From the NCBI GenBank assembly GCA_033439685.1, contig JAUEDM010000004.1, forward strand, positions 434,001 to 498,000: a stretch of DNA of 64,000 bases, read 5' to 3'. Source of the DNA: Apodospora peruviana. Its lineage: Eukaryota; Ascomycota; Sordariomycetes; Sordariales; Lasiosphaeriaceae. The notes under the pieces are model-generated. The model saw nothing but the letters and a program-made list of their open reading frames with translations, did no database searches and had not been told where the DNA came from. Positions within the stretch are counted from its first letter, which is position 1. Each line of letters begins with the position of its first letter. A program made the position numbers and the translations under genes. Shown piece by piece: positions 1 to 10,952 of the stretch.

Positions 1-632
1 CCCGGCCGCCTTGCGGTGTGCCGGTCCAATGCCCCCTTTCTTTGCGTCTTCCTGGGAACTCCAGATGCATGTCGCAAGGTTGCGACCCTCGATATCTGGA
101 GTGCCGAACCAATATCTGCCAAACATGTCAGTATGTGTGTACCACTTGCGCTACAGATGAGAACAGCCTACTTGAGGAATCCGCCACTGGCGGTCGCCTC
201 CGCATGTGCAGCCTTGTCGAGTGCACCTAGTTCCGCATAGACGGTTGTCGGAGGGATCTGGGAACGGAAGGCAACAACGAAGAAGGAAGTCTCCCTCCAT
301 GTATGGTTCGTCTCTCGCGCCAGTGCCCGGAGAGTTGCCATGATTTCTTCCCAGTTGAACGTTTCCAGGTACGGCGCAGTGGCGTAGTCCTGCCGGAGAC
401 ACTTTAGGTCGGCCAGCGCAAGTGCGAGATGCCGATTCTCGACGTCGAGGCTTTCGAGGTCGAGGAGATGGTCTGGTTCGGTGTAAGGTGATACGACCAG
501 ATACCTGTGCTGGTCCAAGACCCCATTGGTGCTTGGAATCTCAATCTCAGAGACCGCAGGCACACACTTTACGTCCTCGTTCCGGGAGGACCAACTTGGG
601 GCACTCCCCAGAGGCCTCTGGGTCAAGGTCAT
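1..632 (-). CDS. UPF0643-family conserved fungal protein (3' part cut by window edge)
   Basis: Two exons are visible on the minus strand, 632..172 and 115..1, joined across a 56-nt intron (171..116; donor GTAGGC, branch-like CTGAC, acceptor GGCAG). Splicing restores the run FLKYWFGTPD followed by EGRNLATCIWSS, which I recognise as conserved in the UPF0643 family of fungal proteins of unknown function; this family call is from memory. The start at 632 is the first ATG after an upstream in-frame stop. The visible protein is about 190 residues with no signal peptide or membrane segment, and it runs off the window, so the C-terminus is missing. The biochemical role is unknown. I am confident in the gene and its intron, less so in the family name. 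Confidence 0.72.
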
Positions 633-1819
633 TATCTTGGGGGATGAGCGAGGACTGCGAGATTGATACGCCAGGAATGATGACGACGGCAGACCAAGTT
701 TGGAGAAGGGCGACTAGGTGAAGCAGAGGAGGGAGAAAGATGAGTGGAGCTCTGGGGTTTATATGCCTTGTCCCGTCAGTCTCGGCTGCGGTGGGTCAAA
801 CATCAAGAGCTGGATCGAGGGAGGACGGATTTGCGCAAGTCGTAAGAGAAGGGGGAGCGGAGGCAGTGATAGCCGGGTCAGGGGGGCGAGGTCGGATGCA
901 GTGGGCGCACGCCGACAGCAAACTGTCCTGATGACATGGAGTCAAGGAATCGCGACTCTTGCCGGAAGCTGTGACGACCACGCGATAGCCCTGCAGATCC
1001 CAGCATGGGGGGAGCCTGGCGGGTCGTCCCGACCACATGTTGCGGGACGGTGGGAACTGTTGTCTCAATCGCGCAATCGGTTACAAGGGTGGTGCGATTC
1101 CAGACCATGGAGCCTTGCTCCTCGAAGCCAACGGCCAGTCAGAACAATGGCAATGGGCAACGGCAACTAGTAGTGTGCCTGTTCATGGGAGGATATGAAG
1201 GGCATTTTTTCTGGCATTGGCTTTGTCCTCACCGCCACGGTCTTTGAACCTCAGTCCAGGACGCGGAATGCGAGCCGATGGGAAGCATTTGTTTCTATTT
1301 AGGTGGGGCGGGTTGGTTACACGGACTGCCACCTAGCCACAATCGCCCATGGTCAGTCAGTGTCGGATTCTTTTATCGCAACCAAAAGCCCATGGGCCTT
1401 CTTGGTCCTGGAGGCCTGACCCTCGGCTAAAACAAACAACGGCAGGAAGAGCTACCTTACTCAACCTGGTACCATTGCAGGACGTCGAAACAGCGACTGA
1501 TTAAATTTCTGTGGCAAGAATCCGGCTTGTTTGTTGGACAGAAGCGACACTGCCGAGTCATGTCCGTCGTCGTGACGCTCGGGTCGAACTGTGCCCTTTC
1601 CACCTCTCTTCTGCGCGGGACGCGGCACATTGACTGACAGCGACTTCGGAGACCACCACCCATATCAGATAAGCTCGAACTTGGGACCAACGAAGAACCA
1701 CCGCTCGGGCGCGACGGGCTCTCTTATCGCGGAATCTTTTGCCCACCTTGGCAGATGCGATGCATCGCGGATTGCTACCCTCCCCTGCATTTTCGCCAGT
1801 TCCAAAGGGACATGTCTCG
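633..1819. other. Intergenic region between the UPF0643 gene and the carrier gene
   Basis: About 1.2 kb holding the 5' flank of the UPF0643 gene and the 3' flank of the carrier gene. Short open frames occur on both strands, but none shows a recognisable domain, conserved motif or splice pattern. I see no repeat or RNA gene. Confidence 0.5.
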
Positions 1820-3129
1820 TTATGGATGGTCGTCGGACCGAGCTGTTCTTTTGGCACCCTTCAGACTGAACTTGGCCGCCTCATAAGAACCAAGGTAGAG
1901 CCCACTGCCGAGGGCAGTCCACGATGCACGCAGCAGGGCGCCCCGAAACAGGCCACGGAGACCTTTCTCGCGAAAGATGGTCTTTGCAACATCGAGCCCG
2001 CTTTTCTCTCTCTTGTCAACCGGTCCACTACCCGATCCTGGTGGTGCAGGTGAGTCCCCAGCCGAGAGCATTATCCGGGTCTTGACTACGTCTGCCGGAG
2101 TCGTGATTATTGCGGCCAAGGCGCCGGAGACTGCAGCGCTCGCCCCGGTGACCAGCGCTGTCTCAATGATGACGGGTGCGATGCCGTCTGATCTGACCCT
2201 ACCCTCCTGCAGTTTATTTTGCAGCACCTCCCCGCTATCCAGGCGGCTGTCGACCCGCGACATGTCGCCCGTGGCAGCATGGTGTCTCCCTCGCCAATCC
2301 CATATATGACCGCGGAGAAACTCGAACATGGGAAAATGCATGGCCGTAAATGGCAAGTTCCGTGCCACAAGGGCAGTGTATCCAGCCCACAGGCTACGGC
2401 TTGTACCGGTTGTGCTACGCCAGACCATGCGCAACGCCTGGATGGACGTAGAACGTTGATTGGAGTTGGAACCGGATCTTCGCAGCATTTGGGCGTTTTG
2501 CTTGATTACCTCGGCGGGCGCAAGCACGACGCACGAGGCCATCTCTGCACTGCCGGACGCGAGACTGTGAATAACTGGTTGTGGAGTGGCCGACGGCAGG
2601 CCGGATGCGATGGCGGATTTTGCGGACTCGTATGTCAGAAAGAAAATTCCAGCTGCAAAGGAGAAAGGGGTGGGGAGAGTTAGCTTCCGTTGTTGCGGGA
2701 AAGTTGTGGTCCTTGAGCATCGCTTACCAGCTGGCAGCGTTGCAAATATGACGCTGCCTATGCCCTGGTATAAACCCCTGAAGAGTTGTTTTGGAGGTGG
2801 TGGCTTCGGCGATGCGGATGGTGATGCCGGCTGAGCAAAGGCACTTCGATAGTCCTGGCTCTGATAGCGAGTCTTGATCGTGTCAAGAGGATAAACCAAC
2901 AGGTCAACCGTGAAGGCTGCGACCGCGCCGGCCTAGGAGCGACTGCGTTAGAAGTATTGGACAAATTTGCAGGTCGGCAAGGGCTTTGATGGCGTGCGTG
3001 GGTGGCTTGCGTGAGCTCTCCCATGCCAGTGTTGTTGACCTTAGAGGCTCGATGTTTTCCGCACCTGAACCGAGGGAGTGGAATGGAGGTACTTACCATC
3101 AGCACCTCGACATTTGTATTTCCACTCAT
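1820..3129 (-). CDS. Mitochondrial carrier, probable S-adenosylmethionine transporter (Pet8/Sam5 type)
   Basis: Three exons (3129..3097, 2932..2728, 2652..1820) encode 356 aa. Introns are 3096..2933 (GTAAGT...CCTAG) and 2727..2653 (GTAAGC...TTGCAG). The first exon supplies only MSGNTNVEVLM and joins AGAVAAFTVDLLVYPLDTIK. All three carrier repeats keep the Px[DE]xx[KR] signature: PLDTIK near residue 26, PAEVIK in the middle and PADVVK in the third repeat. That defines an inner-membrane solute carrier with six helices. The N-terminal LMAGAVAAFTVDLLVYPLDTIKTR stretch and the repeat-2 segment ARNLPFTAMHFPMFEFLR resemble SAM carriers, which import S-adenosylmethionine into the matrix. The substrate is inferred from resemblance; another carrier subtype is possible. 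An Ala/Pro/Ser-rich insertion follows the first helix. The frame stays open across the 75-nt second intron, which could hide it from simple ORF calling. Confidence 0.85.
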
Positions 3130-3628
3130 TTTCAAAACCTCCAACTGAAAATTTGGCCTGGCGGTATGAGGTGGTCTGTTTGTCTCACCGATCACTGTGA
3201 AAAATGGGTTGTTCTGGCTGGAAGGGCACTCGGGACTCGGCTCTGCAATGACGTCATACGCTTGTACAGTCCTGCCCATCTGGGCTGCTATGGCAGTACG
3301 GGTGAGCCAAAGGCGCAATTAGGATTTCATTCTAGACTTCGACACCCAGGCACCATTCTGAAAACATTGTCATCCAATAATGCCAAACATCAATGCAGAT
3401 TGTCTGTGGTTCACTCGAGTCAATGCGAGTACGGATTAGACCACTGTGGTTTCCAAAAGAAACTCCAATGCGAGCACCCCCGGAGACAAGTATAAAAACT
3501 CAACAGCCATGCTTTCAGCCTATCATCAGGTGCCAAGTTATTTGGGAAGGACTCGGTCAACCCCACCTCAGGATGGGATAATACGACTTCTCATATCCAC
3601 GCAAGTACCCTGATTCTAGGTGGACGAA

Positions 3629-3634
3629 TATAAG
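3629..3634 (+). promoter_or_regulatory. TATA-like box of the CE1 esterase gene
   Basis: A TATAAG motif lies about 75 nt upstream of the ATG at 3707, a plausible core-promoter distance. It is based on motif and position only. Confidence 0.35.
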
Positions 3635-3706
3635 CGAGTATGGCCCCTTGGGTTCCGTTGCTCCTGTTCTAACCCTGGTCCGCACACACGACCAACTACC
3701 TACATA

Positions 3707-4737
3707 ATGAGGAGCTTCAGTATTGGAACTCACAGCGGACTCTTCCTCGTGTTGGCCTCGCTCGGCCTCGCAGCGAGGTTAGTACAGGTCACTTCTGGGT
3801 GGGATAATCCAACCAGTCTCGACTTCTTTATTTATGTCCCCGACAAGCTGGCCTCAAAGCCGCCAGCGATCATTGTAGTATGGTTGCCTGCTCTCCATTA
3901 GTCCACCAATACATAGAAGTGGTTGATACTAACTCATGGTTCTAGCCTCATCCATGTGGAGGCAGTGCGCAAGATACATTCTCTCGCGTCGCAAACGGCC
4001 TGCCGGCCCAGGCAGATAAGCTTGGCTTCATCTTGATATTTCCTCAAACGCCCAACACGTGTTGGGACTGCAGTACAACCAGATCACTAAAGCATAATGG
4101 CGGTGGCGATACGCAGGGAATCGTCAACATGGTGCGTCTGACCGCGCTCGTCTTTGCTCCAGAGGGTCGTCTGGGGTTCTAACCGGGTTGTGGCGCGCAA
4201 CAGATCAACTACAGCCTCGAAAGGTACGGCGGCGATCCCTCGAAAGTCTTTGTGGCTGGTTCTTCCTCTGGGGGGATGGTCACAAACGCCCTGGTGGCCG
4301 CCTATCCGGATGTCTTTGCTGCTGGGGCTTCCTTCTCGGGGGCACCGGCTTATGCCTGCTGGAACGGCGCCGACCTTGTCTCGGCAGCGAACATGGATCC
4401 GGGCTGCCAGACCAACAAGAAGCCAACGGTCCAGGAGTGGGCCGATCTGGCCAGGTCTGCGTATCCTGCCTTCAACGGGACAAGACCGGCCATGCAGGTC
4501 TGGCACGGGACGACCGACAATGTCGTGGCTTACAGCTATCTTGCCGACCAGCTGGCACAGTGGAGTAATGTGCTGGGGGTCTCTTTCTCCCGGAACATCA
4601 CCGACGATCCAGCCAGTGCATATACCAAGATGGTGTACGGGGACGGCACCCGGTTAGTTGGGTATAGTGCCCAGGGAGTGGGCCACATTATTCCTTTCCA
4701 CGACAGAGAGGTTCTCCAGTTTTTTGGTCTTCTATAG
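3707..4737 (+). CDS. Secreted CE1/PHB-depolymerase-type esterase (feruloyl or acetylxylan esterase)
   Basis: Three exons (3707..3877, 3946..4131, 4204..4737) give 296 aa. Introns are GTATGG...TTCTAG and GTGCGT...CAACAG. Residues 1 to about 23 form a hydrophobic signal peptide, so the product is secreted. The body carries HPCGGSAQDTF, the CWDC segment, and the nucleophile elbow AGSSSGGM (Ser near residue 140). A late HGTTDNVV offers the acid and GVGHIIPFHD the catalytic histidine, giving a complete Ser-Asp-His triad. This layout fits the esterase/PHB-depolymerase fold that holds fungal CE1 acetylxylan esterases and type B feruloyl esterases, which remove acetyl or feruloyl groups from plant cell-wall xylan and arabinan. 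There is no separate carbohydrate-binding module. It lies convergent with the arabinanase gene, about 760 nt away. The exact substrate cannot be fixed from sequence. Confidence 0.87.
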
Positions 4738-5493
4738 CTTAATGTCACATTCTATAACTGTCCGTAGTGCCTAAGGGTGCACAGGCCAGGTTCCAACGAT
4801 TGCGATGGTCCGTAGCTCCGCAGCACAACGAAAGGAAAAAAGAAATGGGAGGTCCGGAATTAAGTAGGTAAGATATTTTCCTGGTTAAAAGTAGGGCCGC
4901 TGTCATAACTCGTAGTGGATAGATTACCTGGATGATGTTGTATCTTTCAATCTGCCCTCGGTGGCCGAAAGTGGCAGACCGCCTACTGCTGCAGCATGAT
5001 TCGAGTCAGACTCGCCGTCGGTGTGCCGATAAGTCGAGGTATAGAGATGCCTTATCCAGCGGGCACCGACCCGCTTCCTCGGGGTCTTTTGTCGCGTGGC
5101 AAAGCAGGCCCCGGCAAACTGCGGATGAAGCGCCGCGACCCTACTGGATCGCATCTAGGTCGGAACACGGTCAATCCACCACCGACACAAAATACGGGAG
5201 GCACGGCTTGCTGTACCATTTGGCCCCAGCTCGTCCCCGTCCACCTCTGTAGCGGGTGTCACGAACATTGGCGCAAATCAGCAAGTCATCACGGTTCATT
5301 TGGGAGTCTGATGCCGATGATCAGGGCAGGAAATCTGCTTGAGCCATCGTCAATGAAATTTGATAATCATATTGTCATGACTAGCGAATGGTGTGCACAC
5401 TCTCTCCTCCCTCGACAGCGAATTTTTCAACACCGACATTACAGTTCCGCTCCTAGCTGGATAGCTCTAGAACTCACTATAACTCTCGACTAA
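4738..5493. other. Intergenic region between convergent esterase and arabinanase genes
   Basis: About 760 nt between two convergent 3' ends. Short open frames exist but none is recognisable. I see no tRNA, repeat or clear mobile-element end. Confidence 0.5.
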
Positions 5494-6683
5494 CTAGCCC
5501 CGAAGTGTCTGCTCCAGGCTTACGACGGTGGCCGTAAAGGGGGTTAGCAAACCTAGTCCCATCTCATCAAACGTCTCCCCGCCGAAGATCATCAGGTTGT
5601 CCGGGTGATTTCTGAGAATATGAATAGCCCTGCTATACGTTGCGCCTGCCGGAGTGGGGTGTTCCTCCCACTTATCGACGTCGCCGCCAACCCGGTTTGT
5701 ATACACTGGCCCACGGTCCGCATCGGACACAATAATGGTGCCATTAGGACCGCCGACGGGGCTCCAGACAACGTAAGGGCTCGCGTTGGGTGCCGTGGTG
5801 TTGTTGATGACGATGGGTAGCCCCTCGGACAGACGAAAGTCCAGGGGATTATTGGCAAGGCGGTAGTAAACGGGGTAGTTGACACCGTGGGAGCTGGAGT
5901 TCCCCACGGGGAACTCATGGACCAGTATCCATTTCTTGATGGGCGGAACCCAGGCCACGACAGTCATTCCCGGTCGGGCGAGGTATTCGTCGTAGGCGAC
6001 GTCATCCACAGGCGGGTCCCAGTTCACCAGGTCTCTGGAGACCTGGTGTGCCAGCTTTTGACCATGCTTCGGATCTCGCTGATCAGAGTAGTAGCAAACA
6101 AGCGAGTTGTTGTAGACCCTGGCGTCACCAGTCAGTTCCAGGCTTCCAGAGCGGGTGTGCTTACTTACAAGAGATAAGGCTCCCAGATGGGTGTTGCCCC
6201 GTTTGTTGTGTTTGGCCGACCGCCTTCGGCGACATGGCTGACGAACTCCCAGGACTTGGCTCCATCCGTACTTGCGTACAAATCAATCCGGGTGCCGTTG
6301 CTGCTCCAGCTATTCCCCGATGCCAGAATGGTACCAGGTTCAAACCCGCCCATGGCTTCAGTTAGCTCGGCAAGGGCTGGCTGGGCAGGAAAGCCCCAGC
6401 CGTTCTCGGTGTCCTTGATGTCGGAAACCCACTTCCAGCTTGCGCCGCCGTCTTTACTCTCAAACACGGGGAAGTAAGCTGGGCTGTGACCAGACATGGA
6501 GGCAGTGGCGATGATTGTGCCATCACTGAGTTCTACATAACGTGGGTAAGTGAGGCTCTCACGACCGGTGGGTTGGTAGATGGTGTTGTTGATGAAGAGG
6601 CCAAACGGGCGCGGCTCAGAGGACCTTGAAAGCGCTGGAGCACTATTTGCCAGGATAACGAGTAAGCGTGTTAGACAGACCAT
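5494..6683 (-). CDS. Secreted BNR/Asp-box glycoside hydrolase, probable GH93 exo-arabinanase
   Basis: Two exons (6683..6169, 6118..5494) joined across a 50-nt intron (GTAAGT...GCCAG) give 379 aa. The junction restores EPYLLVYNNSLVCYYSDQRDP, a typical sialidase-fold strand. I chose the ATG at 6683 rather than an in-frame ATG at 6743 because it begins a clean signal peptide (MVCLTRLLVILANSAPALS). The body shows Asp-box-like turns such as SKDGGASWKW and STDGAKSWEF, the YPRYVELSDGTIIATAS opening of the BNR propeller, and SRDLVNWD further on. Total length matches fungal GH93 exo-1,5-alpha-L-arabinanases of about 380 aa, which release arabinobiose from arabinan. A different BNR-repeat enzyme cannot be excluded. 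The neighbouring esterase and regulator support a role in plant cell-wall breakdown. Confidence 0.82.
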
Positions 6684-6761
6684 TGCAACTAACTTGTCAA
6701 AGTGGTGGAGTGATGTGGAAAGGAGCAGTATCTCTGACGACACGGGAATTCATGATAGTAT

Positions 6762-6769
6762 TATATATG
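6762..6769 (-). promoter_or_regulatory. TATA-like box of the GH93-type gene
   Basis: A TATATAA motif on the minus strand lies about 80 nt upstream of the chosen ATG at 6683. This supports that start over the in-frame ATG at 6743, which would leave under 20 nt between box and start. Confidence 0.4.
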
Positions 6770-7104
6770 GGCCCAAAGCCCACCAACTGCCTCCTAGATC
6801 GGACCGCCCACCCGTAACCAATCCTCTAGCATGCCTAGAAGATTTTGATTAATTACTCGATGAGATTTCCTACGCGATGCTCAGTGGCGCTTCATGTGCG
6901 GCAAATGAGGGTGGCTGCTAGCCCAGTTGGAGTACCGCATGCGCACGAATCGGAGGCACCTCCGGCTCAAATCAAAATAACAACTACCACGTTGGCCGCG
7001 GGATCAAGACCTGGTTGCTCCAGTTTCTCGGGCACGTATATGGGAGTACAGCTCATTGTATGCTACTCTAACTTTGGGCAATTCCCTGCTACTAAATACG
7101 ATAT

Positions 7105-9079
7105 TCAACCCTTGGTTCTATGCTTATCGAACTGTCGACTGACCTCGAACATACTTTCTGGCCACCAATCATCGTTCTTATGCCACACCGCCATACGCCA
7201 CCGCACACGCTTCCTGAATGAGACGACCCGCCTAAGCTCCCAGGCCCCGATGCCACCAATCCACCACACGTTGTCTAGCAAAAGAACCAGGACCATCCAG
7301 TGGGAGAATATCTCCATGGCGAGCTGGTGCGCCATGCTGGGCTCCGGTACCATGGGCGGCGGCGAGGCCCATGCCATCTCGTCGGCGCTCGACTCGTCGG
7401 TCGGAATAATACTGAGCATCTCCTCGATCAGGTTTAGGTACAGTGTGGGGGCTTTGTGGATAAAGGCCATGATGGTTCTCCGAGGAAGTCTGGAGGGGAC
7501 CATGGACGTGATGCCAGAAGTGTATTTCCGCAACCAGGGCGAGACCTCGGAGAGGGGCCCAACCGGTTCAATATCAATCTCAAAAGCGAGATGACCATTT
7601 CCTGGTGCGCTTGGACCCGCGTCGTTGGCAGGAAAGGTTTCCGTGACGATGCTTTCGAAGATGGTCAAGGCAGCGAAGCACGCCTGGATCTCGGGGCTGC
7701 TATGGGGAGCAGTGGGCGTTCGCAGGTCGTCATGGCCACCGAGTTCCAGTTCATTGCTCACCTGGACGAAGGCGATCTCACCGGCGGTTTCGCGTAGTCT
7801 TGCCAGTGCAGAGCCCACAGTGGCAGCGAGGATGGGAGACAGGGGGTGGTTTATCGGGCTCCTGGGCTGCTCTGCCCGCGGCGACACCTTCATGTTGTAT
7901 TCGTATTGTCCATGATGAGCGCTGCCTATCATTGGATCAAGAGGCAGCGGGGCTGGACCGAGCTGTGGCATGATATCGGCCCTCGGAGTGTTGTTGAGGA
8001 TGCCGGCATAAGCTAGGCGAACGGCGCGGAAGAGGCTAATCCACTGGGAATGCTTGGGCATGAAGTCGTAGTTTGACAGTTGCTGGTCAGCAAACGTTGC
8101 TGTCTTGGCCAGCCAGACCCGGGTCCAATGACTGGCCGACCCGTACATGCCCATCATGGCGGCGTTGGCCAGGACATGGTTATAGTGCTTGGCCTCGGGG
8201 AGCGTGGCCTGGATCTCATGCAGCGACATCATGTGGTATCGGTCTGCAAGCGCCAGGTAATCGAGGACCTGGCCGCGGTCCTGGTGGCATCCTGGCGGCT
8301 GGTTGATGATGTCACAACACTTGCACACTGCCGCCAGCGCCAGCACCGATCTCATCAGAGGCTGGCTCTGGCATGCCAAGTTTGGAATACCGACCTGCAC
8401 GGCATACTGGTCATTGTCGTCAACCGTCAGGTCCTTGCAGCTGTGCTCAAGATAGTGCTTGAGAAGCTCAAAATCCGCGGGCGCCAGAGTCTGGGCTGCC
8501 TGGGAACGCAGCGGGGAATCGAGTAACCGACCGTGTCGAGCCAGGGCGACGCACGAGGCTGATGAGAAGGCTGACGACAGGGGACTCCGGGCCAGCACAG
8601 ACGAATGGCCGGAGCTCTCGGGACTGCTTCCTCCACAGTCGGCCCGGGAGACCTCGAGCTGAAGAAGCAACGGGTCTATCGGGTCCATCCAGTAGTCCTC
8701 CTCAGAAGACTGGAGGCTGGGCTGTGTTTGTCTCTGGGGATACTGGCAAGTCTGGTTTGTCTTGTTGCACCTTGAGCACCGTGGCCTGAGCTCGTCGCAC
8801 TGCGTATGTGGGTCGGCATTAGCCTGAGTTGTGAGTGATATCTCGTATACAAGTCGTGCATACCTTGACTCTGCGCTCTTTGCACTTGGTACAGCCGTAT
8901 CTGGATTTTCTGTGCGGCCGGCGCGTCTTATGATCCGCATTGGTCCCACTCCCACTCCCTCCTGTGCCCGGACCTGCGTTCGGTGTTTCGGCCATGTGAG
9001 CTGGGTGTGAATCGGAGGCAAGCTGATAGGAACCTGTAACTGCGAGAAGATGGCTTTGAATTGGTGAACTGTAGATCAT
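7105..9079 (-). CDS. Zn2Cys6 binuclear-cluster transcription factor with fungal-specific middle domain
   Basis: Two exons (9079..8864, 8799..7105) with a 64-nt phase-0 intron (GTATGC...ACGCAG) encode 636 aa. The intron splits the zinc cluster: exon 1 ends GCTKCKERRVK and exon 2 begins CDELRPRCSRC. Together they give Cys63-X2-Cys66-X6-Cys73-X6-Cys80-X2-Cys83-X6-Cys90, the canonical DNA-binding domain. The rest is an acidic linker (SSEEDYWMDPIDP) and a long helical middle region ending FSHWMVLVLLLDNVWWIGGIGAWELRR-like, then the C-terminal motif MAVWHKNDDWWPESMFEVSR common to this class. It is a nuclear regulator with unknown targets. It lies head-to-tail upstream of the GH93-type gene, on the same strand, so local control of that gene and the esterase is a reasonable inference. 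The start could instead be the ATG at 8995 (MAETPNAG). Confidence 0.9.
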
Positions 9080-9122
9080 GTAGCTTTGGCGCTAAGCAGA
9101 GGTATCCAAGGCAGGGCAATTA

Positions 9123-9131
9123 ATTTATATA
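9123..9131 (-). promoter_or_regulatory. TATA-like box upstream of the Zn2Cys6 gene
   Basis: A TATATAAAT motif on the minus strand sits about 45 nt from the ATG at 9079. If it is the core box, the downstream ATG at 8995 becomes a more comfortable start. Evidence is motif and distance only. Confidence 0.3.
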
Positions 9132-10952
9132 CCAGGCGACCACCTACCAGTCTCTACAGAATCACCTGTCTAGGGGGGCACAAGATTTTTTATTTAACGT
9201 TTAGAGGATTGAGGATCGTACGGAGTAGATATTAGTCAGTCACGTTCGAGCTGCAAGGTACTACTTCGCTAGCGCAGCTAGGGCGGCAGTTTAGACCCGG
9301 CGCAATGGGTAATTTGTCGAAGCACAGCCTTCCACAAGTCCAGGGAAAAATTTGGAATAAGTTTTTGCCCATCAAGTGGGGAAAGTTGGGGAAGATACGG
9401 AGTATTGACACCTTAACACTCAGCCCAGTGAGGCTCACCAAGACATGTTAGCAGTCGAGCGCACCACCCTGCATTTTCAACCAGCTTTCCTTACGTCATG
9501 AAGGGCTGCGCCTCTGGACTGGAGAGATCCTTGGATTAAAATCAGACCGCCCTTCTGGCAGCGCCGGAGGAGGTATCAGGGAGGAAGGTTGGGGAGTCGG
9601 TGGAATGTGGAAGGAATTTGGGTGGGGGGAGGCAGTGCAAGAGATGATACTCTATGTATGGGTGATATCGGCGGGCCTCGGTCTATCACGGCGTGCATGG
9701 GAACAAATTGTATTGAAGGAGTGCCCCTTTAGGGGCCTTGATCCACCGGAATAAAGGGGAACAGATGTCCGTATAGCACACAGGCCCCAGAACCCCGGTT
9801 GCGGGTGCCTGATGCAAGTGCGTACGGGACCGTATTCGCTTGGATGCACGAGCAACTAGCACGAGCACCTACCCAATTCGCCAACTACTACCTACTATAG
9901 TACCCTTACCCGACGAAGACTCCGCAGGCGCAGCTATATGTATGGTTCCGCGCCCTTCCTTCAGCACGCGCTGGTGTCGATAAGGTACCTTACCTTGTGT
10001 ATCAACAGCTGCACCGGAAAACGGAAGCAGATCCTCGCCCACCCGACACCAAACACCCGGCAGTCCCGGATGTGTGTGTTCATGTGTGACGGCGTAGGAG
10101 TGACAGGACGGACAAACAAGGCATTCACGTCTCGTCTATCTATACCTTCTAGATTCGTCGCACGGTCGCCATCATAAAAGCTAAGGTAAGGTACTTTTTT
10201 CGCGGACAACAGATTGGCCCACGTACGGATATGGATAGCGGGCCGCGCACTCATGCCTGCCGCGGGCATGCCCGGCTCCCGGGCTGTCTTCTGACCACCG
10301 AGCCGAGTTCCGAACCCCGCCGGTGTTCGGTCGCCATCCATTGGCCAGTCACTTCCAACAGGTGCAAGTTCTGATGACTAACAAACATGTTGCGGAAGTA
10401 TGATGGATAATGCTTTCGGAGAGTTTCCTGAAAACCTCCTGCTGTCAAAATCGACCATCGACCACTTCGGAGAAAAGTCAATCACTGACTTGCCCAGTCC
10501 AGCAAATCAATCAGTGGACATACCCGTTACTAGGTACTAACGGTGATTAGTTCGAACGCCGTCATCACAACCGTTCGCGTCGGATCGGGGCTCTGCGGAG
10601 TTAAGGGGGAGCGGATAAAAGGACATCTAGAGAGGTGAAAGACCGAAGGTTGGTAGCTCTTCCTTGTTAGGAAGGGAAGCAAAGCTGACATGACGGTCCC
10701 GGACCCATCTCTACCCACCACTATGGAGTCTGGAGTTACGAGCTCGTAGAGTGCTGTAGAGAATTTTCTTAACCAAGCCCCCGCTGTGCATAGTACACCA
10801 TTCTACAGTAAATAACCAACATCTAGACAGCAGGACCCAACAATGCATCACACCTAACATTACACCACTTTGACCAGCCACCCCGAGGGACCACAACCTT
10901 CAATTTTGATGCAATTTACATACCATAAACGGCTCAACTGCCTCCCTGTGGC
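9132..10952. other. Long intergenic region, nothing recognised
   Basis: About 1.8 kb with only short, unconvincing open frames on both strands. There is no recognisable domain, repeat shared with the rest of the window, tRNA or transposon end that I can support. Base composition resembles the left gene-rich arm rather than the AT-rich block. Confidence 0.45.
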
